The notes beneath the pieces are model-generated. The model saw nothing but the letters and a program-made list of their open reading frames with translations. It did no database searches and had not been told where the DNA came from. 5,249 nt of DNA from Nostoc sp. CHAB 5715 (lineage in GTDB: Bacteria; Cyanobacteriota; Cyanobacteriia; Cyanobacteriales; Nostocaceae): positions 1 through 5,249 of the forward strand of contig NZ_JAIVFR010000533.1 in NCBI RefSeq assembly GCF_020829685.1, read 5' to 3'. Of the stretch, positions 1 to 4,708 are shown piece by piece. The position numbers were made by a program, and so were the translations under genes. Position 1 is the first letter of the stretch; each line of letters begins with the position of its first letter.

Positions 1-360
1 TATCGGTACTTCTACCGTTTGAAATTCAGGTTCTGTGGTCAACTGTTTGCCACCCGATGAACCAATAAACTGTAAAAGTTGTTTATTAGAGTTATACCAC
101 CGCGCGTATATTAGTCCGCCATTCAACGATACACTGCTTTCTACAGGAGTTTGGCTGCGCTGATTTTGCCTTTGACTTTGATAAAGAAAGTATTGGGTTT
201 TGGTAGCAAAGGCTTTACTTTGTGAAAAGAGTTCGTCGTCAAAAACCCGCAACTGTTCTTCTGCATTCAGACAATAGCCCACCCCTGCAAAAGCGAACAA
301 AATTCCACCCATTGACAGGGCAAACCAGTGAGCAAGATTACGACGGCTATGATTAAACAT
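1..360 (-). CDS. Sensor histidine kinase, N-terminal part (cut by window edge)
   Basis: The minus strand is open without a stop from an ATG at 358-360 to the window edge (120 codons). The start reads MFNHSRRNLAHWFALSMGGI. Residues about 11-30 form one hydrophobic membrane helix preceded by basic residues (SRR). A polar stretch follows, containing NAEEQLRVFDDELFSQSKAF, which I read as the start of an extracytoplasmic sensor region. This N-terminus (short basic head, RRNLAxWF, SMGxI helix, then E/D-rich helix) is the one I associate with cyanobacterial RppB/NrsS-like kinases; that is recognition from memory. The kinase domains would lie beyond position 1, so histidine kinase identity is inferred. 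Support comes from the response regulator gene directly upstream on the same strand. The start codon abuts a heptamer repeat array and has no Shine-Dalgarno-like sequence. ATG at codon 17 lies inside the helix and is a poor alternative start. Confidence 0.75.
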   Translation of the reverse strand, partial: MFNHSRRNLAHWFALSMGGILFAFAGVGYCLNAEEQLRVFDDELFSQSKAFATKTQYFLYQSQRQNQRSQTPVESSVSLNGGLIYARWYNSNKQLLQFIGSSGGKQLTTEPEFQTVEVPI

Positions 361-434
361 TAGTCATTAGTCATTAGTCATTGGGCATTGGGCATGGGGC
401 ATTGGGCATTGGGCATTGGGCATGGGGCAGGGGG
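361..434. repeat. Heptamer tandem repeat array (STRR), element A left arm
   Basis: Ten consecutive 7-bp units read on the plus strand as tagtcat x3, tgggcat x2, ggggcat, tgggcat x3 and ggggcag, followed by gggg. The array begins at the base next to the kinase start codon (358-360), so on the minus strand nine of the ten units carry an ATG immediately upstream of the gene's own ATG. Short tandem heptamers of this kind are well known in heterocyst-forming cyanobacteria. The array replaces any recognisable ribosome binding site. Confidence 0.9.
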
Positions 435-581
435 AAATGAGGGGAAAGACTGACTGCAACCTCTCCCCTGCTCCCCTGCTCCCTCATCTCCCTCATCCCC
501 CTCATCTCCCCCTGCTCCCTCATCTCCCTCATCTCCCTCATCCCCCTCATCTCCCCCTGCTCCCTCATCTCCCCCTGCCCC
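424..581. repeat. Inverted repeat bracketing the 9-bp array
   Basis: Positions 424-440 (ggggcagggggaaatga) match the reverse complement of 565-581 at 16 of 17 bases. The left copy is made of inverted versions of the nonamers (gcaggggga at 427-435). An RNA of this intergenic stretch between the response regulator and kinase genes could fold into a long G/C-rich stem. Whether it does anything is unknown. Confidence 0.7.
464..579. repeat. C-rich 9-bp tandem repeat array, element A right arm
   Basis: From 481 the plus strand reads as exact 9-bp units: ccctcatct or ccctcatcc with ccccctgct/ccccctgcc at 508-516, 553-561 and 571-579. Eleven units run in strict phase to 579, and tcccctgct at 472-480 makes a twelfth. 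An 8-bp variant starts at 464. Higher-order blocks of 36 and 45 bp are marked by the ctgct units. Further loose ccctgc repeats (580-603) run to within 11 bp of the response regulator stop codon. Because 9 is a multiple of 3, long spurious open frames appear here; they are not genes. Confidence 0.9.
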
Positions 582-613
582 CTGCACCCTGCCCCCTGCC
601 TCCGTTTGACGGT

Positions 614-1291
614 TTACAAATTTGGCGGATTTATTCGATAGCCCATCCGATGCACTGTTTCTATCCAATCTTTGACACCAATAGTCTGTAAGCGCTGGCG
701 CAAGCGGCGAACCAAGGTAGTAACCGCGTTACTTTCTGGTTCCTCTCCGCAACTCCAAAGGGCTTGCTCAATCTGGTTATGAGATAATACTTGGCGGGGA
801 TGACGCATCAAATACTCCATCAATTGAAACTCCCGACTAGAAAGTTGAGTTGTCAACGAACCAAGTTCGAGCGTCAAACTAGATAAATGAAGTTGCAAAT
901 CGCCCAGACTAAGTATATCTCCTTGCCACATAGGCGATCGCCGTCCTAGCGCCCGGACTCGTGCCAATAACTCTAGGACATCTACAGGCTTTACTAAGTA
1001 ATCATCGGCTCCAGCATCTAAACCCATTACCTTATCCAAAATCGTGTCTTTCGCTGTCAGCATCAATACAGGAGTCAGCTTACCTGCCCGTCGATACACT
1101 TGACACAATTCTACGCCACTCACTTTAGGCAACATCCAATCTAGAATTAGCAAGTCATAGTCTTTACGAAAGGCAAACCACTGTGCCGTTTCTCCATCAG
1201 CGATCGCATCAACTGTATGCCCCACCTTCAATAAGGCTGCCCGCAGTGGCTCTAACTGCGATGGGTCATCTTCGACTAGTAAGATTAACAT
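614..1291 (-). CDS. OmpR-family response regulator
   Basis: A 225-residue two-component response regulator, the normal length for the OmpR/PhoB class. Residues 1-120 are the receiver domain: MLILLVEDDPSQ supplies the acidic pocket (E7, D8, D9), D51 in LLILDWMLP is the phosphorylation site, T79 in LMLTAKD and K101 in YLVKP complete the active site. Residues about 130-222 are the winged-helix DNA-binding domain: SSREFQLMEYL, the recognition helix region NAVTTLVRRLRQRL, and the C-terminal hairpin WIETVHRMGYRI. The protein should be activated by phosphotransfer from a sensor kinase, most plausibly the one at 1-360 downstream on the same strand. The start matches the usual beginning of receiver domains; only a weak ggg precedes the ATG. 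It resembles the cyanobacterial RppA/NrsR/ManR group, but I cannot choose among these, so no symbol is given. Two HIP1 sites lie inside the gene. Confidence 0.95.
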   Translation of the reverse strand: MLILLVEDDPSQLEPLRAALLKVGHTVDAIADGETAQWFAFRKDYDLLILDWMLPKVSGVELCQVYRRAGKLTPVLMLTAKDTILDKVMGLDAGADDYLVKPVDVLELLARVRALGRRSPMWQGDILSLGDLQLHLSSLTLELGSLTTQLSSREFQLMEYLMRHPRQVLSHNQIEQALWSCGEEPESNAVTTLVRRLRQRLQTIGVKDWIETVHRMGYRINPPNL

Positions 1292-1404
1292 CCCATTTGC
1301 TCAGGTTGCCGTAATTTTCGCTTTCTAATTTTAAGATTAAGCTAATACCATTTCACAAAATCCCTGATACAGATACATGGGTAGGGGCGTACAGATGTAC
1401 ATAC
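1292..1404. other. Upstream region of the response regulator with small palindrome
   Basis: No gene is visible. This region must hold the promoter of the minus-strand response regulator, but I see no convincing -35/-10 pair. The stretch gtaggggcgtacagatgtac (1381-1400) contains a gtaca/tgtac hairpin (1389-1393/1396-1400). It looks like one arm of a longer palindromic repeat whose second arm (expected gcccctac) is missing, replaced by the sequence running into the 1405 inverted repeat. The half-element reading rests on my memory of Nostoc repeats. Confidence 0.45.
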
Positions 1405-1598
1405 GTGTCAACTTAAGCTAGAAGCTTAACTGTTGGCTTGCCTCACCCGCCTAGAACTAAAGTTCTTTGGCTTTCAGCTAAACTCTACTGAAGTAGACTA
1501 AAGATTTTTGGGTATATTTAGTCATCTTAAGATGACTTTCGCTATTAGCAAGGAACTTCAGTTCCTTGCGGGACATGACTTTCACGTTAAGTTGACAC
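1405..1598. mobile_element. MITE-like palindromic cassette with 12-bp terminal inverted repeats
   Basis: A perfect 12-bp inverted repeat, gtgtcaacttaa (1405-1416) and ttaagttgacac (1587-1598), bounds 194 bp of hairpin-rich DNA. Inside are, in order: ttaagct/agcttaa (1413-1419/1423-1429), agaact/agttct (1453-1458/1461-1466), tctact/agtaga (1484-1489/1492-1497), a perfect 18-bp palindrome agtcatcttaagatgact (1520-1537), and a 10-bp stem gcaaggaact/agttccttgc (1548-1557/1560-1569). The motif atgactttc is repeated directly (1532-1540, 1575-1583). There is no open frame of note. I see no clear target-site duplication, so movement is inferred from the structure only. It could instead be a chance assembly of separate dispersed palindromes. 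Confidence 0.55.
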
Positions 1599-1602
1599 CA
1601 AT

Positions 1603-1729
1603 GTAATTCGTAATACTTCGGCTACGCCCTTCTCTACGAGAGGCTGCGCCAACGGCTACGCTCAGGACAGGCTCAGTACAAGTTCGTAATTCGTAATGAC
1701 GCTCCTACGTCGCTAACGTAATTCGTAAT
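1603..1729. repeat. Small dispersed repeat inside a ttcgtaa repeat tract
   Basis: The 11-mer taattcgtaat occurs three times (1604-1614, 1687-1697, 1719-1729). Between the first and second copies sits a distinct 68-bp G/C-richer block (1615-1682). It has two copies of cggctacgc (1619-1627, 1653-1661), a ctct-acg-agag hairpin (1632-1642), and gctcag twice. It resembles the small dispersed repeats described in Nostoc genomes. The layout suggests it was inserted into an older array of heptamer-type repeats. No gene is present. Confidence 0.6.
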
Positions 1730-1746
1730 TTTAAAGAGTTTAATTT

Positions 1747-1785
1747 TATGTTTCAAGTGGGGTTTAAATTCCCACTTGAAACATA
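1747..1785 (-). terminator. Strong hairpin after the GST gene, probable terminator
   Basis: A perfect 15-bp stem, tatgtttcaagtggg (1747-1761) with cccacttgaaacata (1771-1785), encloses a 9-base loop. It starts 14 bases beyond the GST stop codon on the minus strand, where a terminator would be expected. The sequence after it on the minus strand is A-rich rather than a clean U-run, so it is not a textbook intrinsic terminator. It may act as an RNA 3'-end stabiliser instead. Confidence 0.6.
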
Positions 1786-1799
1786 GTTATTAATTACGT

Positions 1800-2471
1800 T
1801 TAAACAGCAGCAAGAGTAGGTGCAGCGAATTTAGCATATCGCTCAATGTAGAATTCCTTAGAGTGAGCGATCGCTTTCACAGACTCACGCTCTTTCAAAG
1901 CACGTTTCCACTGGCGTAGACGGGTAAATTCCTCTGGCACTCCAAAGCCACGATACTGCTTCAGTGCAGCCCAGCGCTCAAACCAGGGGAAATAAGTAAA
2001 ATCGACCAAACTGATGGATTCACCAAACCAGTAGGGGCCTTCCCCAGATAGCTTTGCTAAACCTTCATTTTCAATGAATTCCAAGTGTTTGTATAGTTCC
2101 TGTTTAGCTTCTTCTTGTTTTTGGGGATCTGAACTCCGCAGCAGGGTAGAAAAAGCGGGAACGAACCTGGTGTTAGCAAAATCGATCCAGATGCGAGCCT
2201 GTGCCCTAGCAGCGGGACTGCTAGGTAACAGTGGTGGATTGGGAAATACCTCATCAAGATACTCGTTAATCACTGCTGACTCCCAAACTCGGTTATCACC
2301 ATGAGTTAGTGCAGGCACTTTCCCATAGGGGGAAACTTTGGTAAACCCTTCAGGCTTATTCTGCAAATCAATTTCAATCAAATCGAAGTCGATGCCTTTC
2401 TCTTGGAGTACCAAGCGGGTACGGTGAGCATAAGGACAAACAACTGCACTGTATACTTTAATTTCAGCCAG
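1800..2471 (-). CDS. Glutathione S-transferase family protein, start codon lost
   Basis: The minus-strand frame is open from a TGA at 2472-2474 to the stop at 1800-1802, giving up to 223 codons. The thioredoxin-fold N-domain begins AEIKVYSAVVCPYAHRTRLV, where CPYA (residues 12-15 counted from the CTG at 2469-2471) is a cysteine active site as in omega, lambda and DHAR-type GSTs. GKVPAL supplies the cis-proline (P53) and ESAVI (64-68) the glutathione-binding E-S pair. The helical C-domain carries SLVDFTYFPWFERW with the S-x-x-D N-cap. Such enzymes typically do thiol transfer, dehydroascorbate reduction or deglutathionylation rather than classic conjugation. The problem is the start. No ATG or GTG exists between the upstream stop and the CPYA motif. 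The first ordinary candidate, TTG at 2412-2414, would delete strand beta-1 and the catalytic cysteine. CTG (2469-2471) or ATT (2460-2462) could only serve as rare starts. The upstream DNA is coding sequence of a truncated MBOAT gene in another frame. The family call is firm; whether a full-length protein is made is not. Confidence 0.8.
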   Translation of the reverse strand: MAEIKVYSAVVCPYAHRTRLVLQEKGIDFDLIEIDLQNKPEGFTKVSPYGKVPALTHGDNRVWESAVINEYLDEVFPNPPLLPSSPAARAQARIWIDFANTRFVPAFSTLLRSSDPQKQEEAKQELYKHLEFIENEGLAKLSGEGPYWFGESISLVDFTYFPWFERWAALKQYRGFGVPEEFTRLRQWKRALKERESVKAIAHSKEFYIERYAKFAAPTLAAV

Positions 2472-2701
2472 TCAAGAGAATGTTTCCCTGGCGAGGTATT
2501 TTTCCCAATCTCTAGCCCCACACGGAAATTAATATACGTCAATGCTAATAGTAATGGTATGTACTGGAACTGCAAAGATGCGTAGAAAACCAAGCTAGCA
2601 ATTAGCAGCGTCCACAATCGCAATTTCTGTTGTGCTAAAGACCAATAAATTCCTAACACACTCAACAAGAACAGCCCATAAAAAATTGATATAAAGTTCA
2701 T
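2378..2701 (-). pseudogene. MBOAT-family acyltransferase, 5' fragment only
   Basis: The ORF starts at ATG 2699-2701 (MNFISIFYGLFLLSVLGIYW). Residues 1-78 resemble the N-terminus of MBOAT membrane O-acyltransferases (AlgI/DltB/PatA relatives): helix ~5-21, then LRLWTLLIASLVFYA (~28-42), then YIPLLLALTYINFRVGLEIGK (~47-67). Intact members of the family are several hundred residues long and carry a conserved membrane histidine; both are missing here. After about W78 (2468-2470) the frame enters the 5' end of the GST gene out of register. The last ~29 residues (LKLKYTV... to the TGA at 2378-2380) are therefore junk relative to MBOAT. I read this as the remnant left by a deletion whose right junction is close to 2465-2475. 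No Shine-Dalgarno precedes the ATG, which sits 4 bases from a heptamer array. MBOAT assignment is by recognition of the pattern, moderately sure. Confidence 0.65.
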
Positions 2702-2705
2702 TTTT

Positions 2706-2768
2706 TAGTTATTTGTCATTTGTCATTTGTCATTGGGCATTGGGCATGGGGCATTGGGCATGGGGCAT
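2706..2768. repeat. Heptamer tandem repeat array, element B left arm
   Basis: Nine 7-bp units on the plus strand: tagttat, ttgtcat x3, tgggcat x2, ggggcat, tgggcat, ggggcat. The array starts 4 bases upstream of the MBOAT-fragment start codon (2699-2701). It repeats the layout of the array at 361-434: T-rich units near the gene, G-rich units further out, same orientation. An AT-rich spacer follows, beginning with the palindrome attgatcaat (2767-2776). Confidence 0.9.
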
Positions 2769-2791
2769 TGATCAATAATTAATAGTTATTC

Positions 2792-2845
2792 TTCCCCTGC
2801 TCCCCCTGCTCCCTCATCTTCCTCATCTCCCTCATCCCCCACTCC
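2792..2845. repeat. C-rich 9-bp repeat array, element B right arm
   Basis: Six 9-bp units: ttcccctgc, tccccctgc, tccctcatc, ttcctcatc, tccctcatc and the diverged ccccactcc. They use the same two unit types (cccctgc and ccctcatc) as the array at 464-579. The array ends 9 bases before the ATG of the plus-strand gene at 2855, so that gene's upstream region is made of repeats. Confidence 0.85.
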
Positions 2846-2854
2846 CCACAGCCT

Positions 2855-3247
2855 ATGGATCAATCCGAACACTCGTCAATAACTGACCCATCCTTTGCTC
2901 AACAAGTACAAAGGCTATATCAGCTTACAATATATGGCAGGTGGCTGTTTGTCGGCTGTTTATGGCTTACCATTGCACCTGTTAGCTTGTGGGGTCTACG
3001 TGCAGAAATTTCTTTGTGGCAACAATATTTTACCTGGGTAGCGGTGCGATATGGACTCTTCTATCATCCACTGTCTACCTTCGGTTTAGCCTTTTGTATT
3101 GGGATGACTGCTGCTGTTTTAGTTTGGCAAAGTCGAAATATTCTAATCGGACTACCAGAGCAGGAAAAACAACGTTTAGAAAAACAAGTTTATCGAATAC
3201 GTCAGCAGGGGCCAACTCATCCTCTATGGAAGTGGGTTTGTCATTAA
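2855..3247 (+). CDS. Conserved hypothetical two-helix membrane protein
   Basis: A 130-residue protein of unknown function. A polar N-terminus (about 1-27, with DPSFAQQVQRLYQLT) is followed by a membrane helix (about 30-48, WLFVGCLWLTIAPVSLWGL). Then comes an aromatic, probably interfacial stretch (EISLWQQYFTWVAVRYGLFY, 51-70), a second membrane helix (about 73-92, ending VLVWQSRN), and a charged cytosolic tail LPEQEKQRLEKQVYRIRQQG that could form a helix. It ends THPLWKWVCH. I believe similar proteins are widespread in cyanobacteria, but I know no function. The start is the first ATG after the repeat array and lacks a Shine-Dalgarno-like sequence. The gene is divergent from the MBOAT fragment. 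It precedes the GNAT gene on the same strand by 98 bp, which shows no clear terminator; a small tgtac/gtaca hairpin lies at 3282-3293. Confidence 0.8.
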   Translation: MDQSEHSSITDPSFAQQVQRLYQLTIYGRWLFVGCLWLTIAPVSLWGLRAEISLWQQYFTWVAVRYGLFYHPLSTFGLAFCIGMTAAVLVWQSRNILIGLPEQEKQRLEKQVYRIRQQGPTHPLWKWVCH

Positions 3248-3345
3248 ACTTTCTTTCTCGTTGCATATAGCATATATATTATGTACACGTACAGCAATTT
3301 TTAGCAAAATATGACTTAACCATACAAAGATATTGCCAAAAGTGG

Positions 3346-3825
3346 ATGCCATACATGAACGAGTCTCAGATTCAATTTAGCGAACGCAAGACTGAAATTG
3401 ACCTTTACCAACTCCAAGAACTGTTAAATGTTTCAGCTTTCTGGGCAAAAGGCCGCAGTATTGAAGATTTAGGTATAGCCATTGCCAACAGTGAGCCAGT
3501 GATTTCCGTCTGCGATCGCAATCGACTCATTGGCTTTGCTAGAGCAACATCTGATGGCATATATCGCGCCACAATTTGGGATGTTGTGATTCATCCAGAG
3601 TATCAAAATAGTGGGTTGGGAAGCAAGTTAGTAGAAACCGTTTTGAGTCATCCCCGCATGAGGTCGGTTGAGCGCGTTTACTTGATGACTACTCACCAAC
3701 AAAGTTTCTACGAAAAGATTGGTTTTCAACCCAATACCACTACTACGATGGTGTTACACAACCAACCTAACCTTGCTTTCGTTCCTGCAACAGAAGTTCC
3801 GCTTCAGGAATCACTAGGGGGATAG
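3346..3825 (+). CDS. GNAT-family N-acetyltransferase
   Basis: A 159-residue acetyl-CoA-dependent N-acetyltransferase; the substrate cannot be told. The GNAT fold is visible from about residue 10: beta strands around VISVCDRNRLIGFARATSDG (52-71), then motif A, WDVVIHPEYQNSGLGSKLVE (78-97), with Q-N-S-G-L-G as the acetyl-CoA pyrophosphate loop, then VERVYLMTTHQQSFYEKIGF (108-127) as the beta5/alpha4 region. The catalytic core ends near MVLHN (135-139). The last 20 residues (140-159) are polar, look unlike a GNAT core element, and are read antisense to the 3' end of the kinase gene. The start at 3346 gives MPYMNES; ATG at 3355-3357 is about equally good. A HIP1 site lies at 3512-3519. Function as acetyltransferase is quite sure, role unknown. 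Confidence 0.88.
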   Translation: MPYMNESQIQFSERKTEIDLYQLQELLNVSAFWAKGRSIEDLGIAIANSEPVISVCDRNRLIGFARATSDGIYRATIWDVVIHPEYQNSGLGSKLVETVLSHPRMRSVERVYLMTTHQQSFYEKIGFQPNTTTTMVLHNQPNLAFVPATEVPLQESLGG

Positions 3826-4708
3826 AGATTTGTAGTCTGCTAATCTCTTGATGTGGTTCCTTCGCAATCGTCGAGGGCAGGATTTCTAACTTTCCTCCCA
3901 TAACTTCCACCAGAGTCTGATTGATTAATAGCCTCATTCCTGGGGAAAGAGCAGCGTTTCCTTGGTCAATCTGGGTCAGATGATCTTCAGATTTAATTAA
4001 ATCAATCGGTTCGCTCCAGGGTATGGCATGGGTTGGTACATCCAACCAAATGTTTACAAAATTACTTGTAGGCACTGTGCTGCTAGAAATACAGATGCTG
4101 CCTTCCTCCATTTGAGTAATGGCAGTGTCTATTAAACTTATCAATATTTGGCAAAGCCAGAGGTAATCTGCCAAAACATAAATTTCTGGGTCGGCGGGTA
4201 ACAATTGCAAGGAAAAATTGCGATTGGCCGCCAGCATATAAGTTAATTTATGAACTTCCTCCAAAACTTGAGCTAACGGTCTAGGCTGAATATCTAACTT
4301 ATTAGTACCGTGTTCAGTTCTGGCAACACTGAGAATTTCATCCATCAGCTTGAGTAGCTTCAGCGTTCGCTCGTGAGCTTGGGCAATAAATTCTCTCTCT
4401 TCAGCCCGGTCTTCACACAAATCCGACAAAATTAACTGATGTAAACCTATCAAACCACTGAGGGGCGATCGCAATTCATGGGTAGTCCGCGCCAAAAAAC
4501 CACCTTTAAACTGGCTCATTTCCCTTGCCATAAGGTATGCCAGGTGCATTTGCTGTAGCTGTTGCGATATTGGTGGCATATCCTGTTCAGCTAATGGCGC
4601 TACTGGAGATGAGCTAGATGAAACATTAGGCGATCGCACAAATAATTGACGGAAAATCATACCTAGTGCTATTCCTGCTCCTAGATATATCCAGTTGCTC
4701 CAATTCAT
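3767..4708 (-). CDS. Membrane-anchored histidine kinase-like protein with degenerate ATPase domain
   Basis: A 313-residue protein. Residues about 5-24 (NWIYLGAGIALGMIFRQLFV) form an N-terminal anchor, followed by a short S/P-rich linker and a helix (QQLQQMHLAYLMAREMSQFK, 49-68). The dimerisation/H-box is clear: FLARTTHELRSPLSGLIG with H77, then helix 2 to about ARTEHG (129-134). The ATP-binding domain has lost key motifs. Where an N-box is expected there is WLCQILISLIDTAITQM (184-200) with D194 instead of Asn. No DxGxG (G1) motif is seen, and the usual GxGLGL (G2) is replaced by LSPGMRLLINQTLVEVMGG (254-272), which otherwise keeps the shape of that helix. It ends ISRLQISIPLV. I infer a kinase that no longer binds ATP normally, perhaps a phosphatase, scaffold or phospho-acceptor. 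There is no sensor domain and no adjacent regulator. It overlaps the GNAT gene end by 59 bp. Two HIP1 sites are inside. Confidence 0.85.
   Translation of the reverse strand: MNWSNWIYLGAGIALGMIFRQLFVRSPNVSSSSSPVAPLAEQDMPPISQQLQQMHLAYLMAREMSQFKGGFLARTTHELRSPLSGLIGLHQLILSDLCEDRAEEREFIAQAHERTLKLLKLMDEILSVARTEHGTNKLDIQPRPLAQVLEEVHKLTYMLAANRNFSLQLLPADPEIYVLADYLWLCQILISLIDTAITQMEEGSICISSSTVPTSNFVNIWLDVPTHAIPWSEPIDLIKSEDHLTQIDQGNAALSPGMRLLINQTLVEVMGGKLEILPSTIAKEPHQEISRLQISIPLVIPEAELLLQERKQG

Noticed and set aside
361..603. CRISPR-like array
   Set aside because: Units are 7 or 9 bp in direct tandem with no spacers and there are no cas genes.
374..691. Open frames in the repeat region (GDEG-rich and MREM-rich on minus, PHLPHPPHL-rich on plus)
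   Set aside because: They are translations of the 9-bp array, whose length is a multiple of three. Composition is pure low complexity and one runs into the response regulator in another frame.
1389..1404. NtcA-type site GTA-N8-TAC near gtacagatgtacatac
   Set aside because: The spacing is wrong; the sequence is better explained as a small palindromic repeat.
1292..1799. Hidden small gene or RNA gene in the 508-bp gap
   Set aside because: No open frame with a plausible start and composition, no tRNA fold seen; the region is accounted for by repeats and hairpins.
2412..2414. TTG as the true GST start
   Set aside because: It would remove the first beta strand and the CPYA catalytic motif, both of which are intact in the DNA upstream.
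2460..2480. Programmed -1 frameshift fusing the MBOAT start to GST
   Set aside because: The needed shift direction is -1, but no X XXY YYZ slippery heptamer in the MBOAT frame was found around the junction. Kept only as a remote possibility.
2057..2585. Short open frames on both strands over the GST and MBOAT fragment (2057-2257, 2074-2304, 2403-2585)
   Set aside because: They are out of frame with the recognisable GST and MBOAT coding sequence and resemble nothing.
2989..3270. Open frames at 2989-3270 (plus) and 3075-3266 (minus)
   Set aside because: Shadows of the membrane-protein gene at 2855-3247, whose hydrophobic helix pattern is the coherent one.
3261..3345. Sigma-70-type promoter before the GNAT gene (ttgcat, tatatt, tattat boxes)
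   Set aside because: AT-rich candidates exist but no -35/-10 pair has a 16-18 bp spacer.
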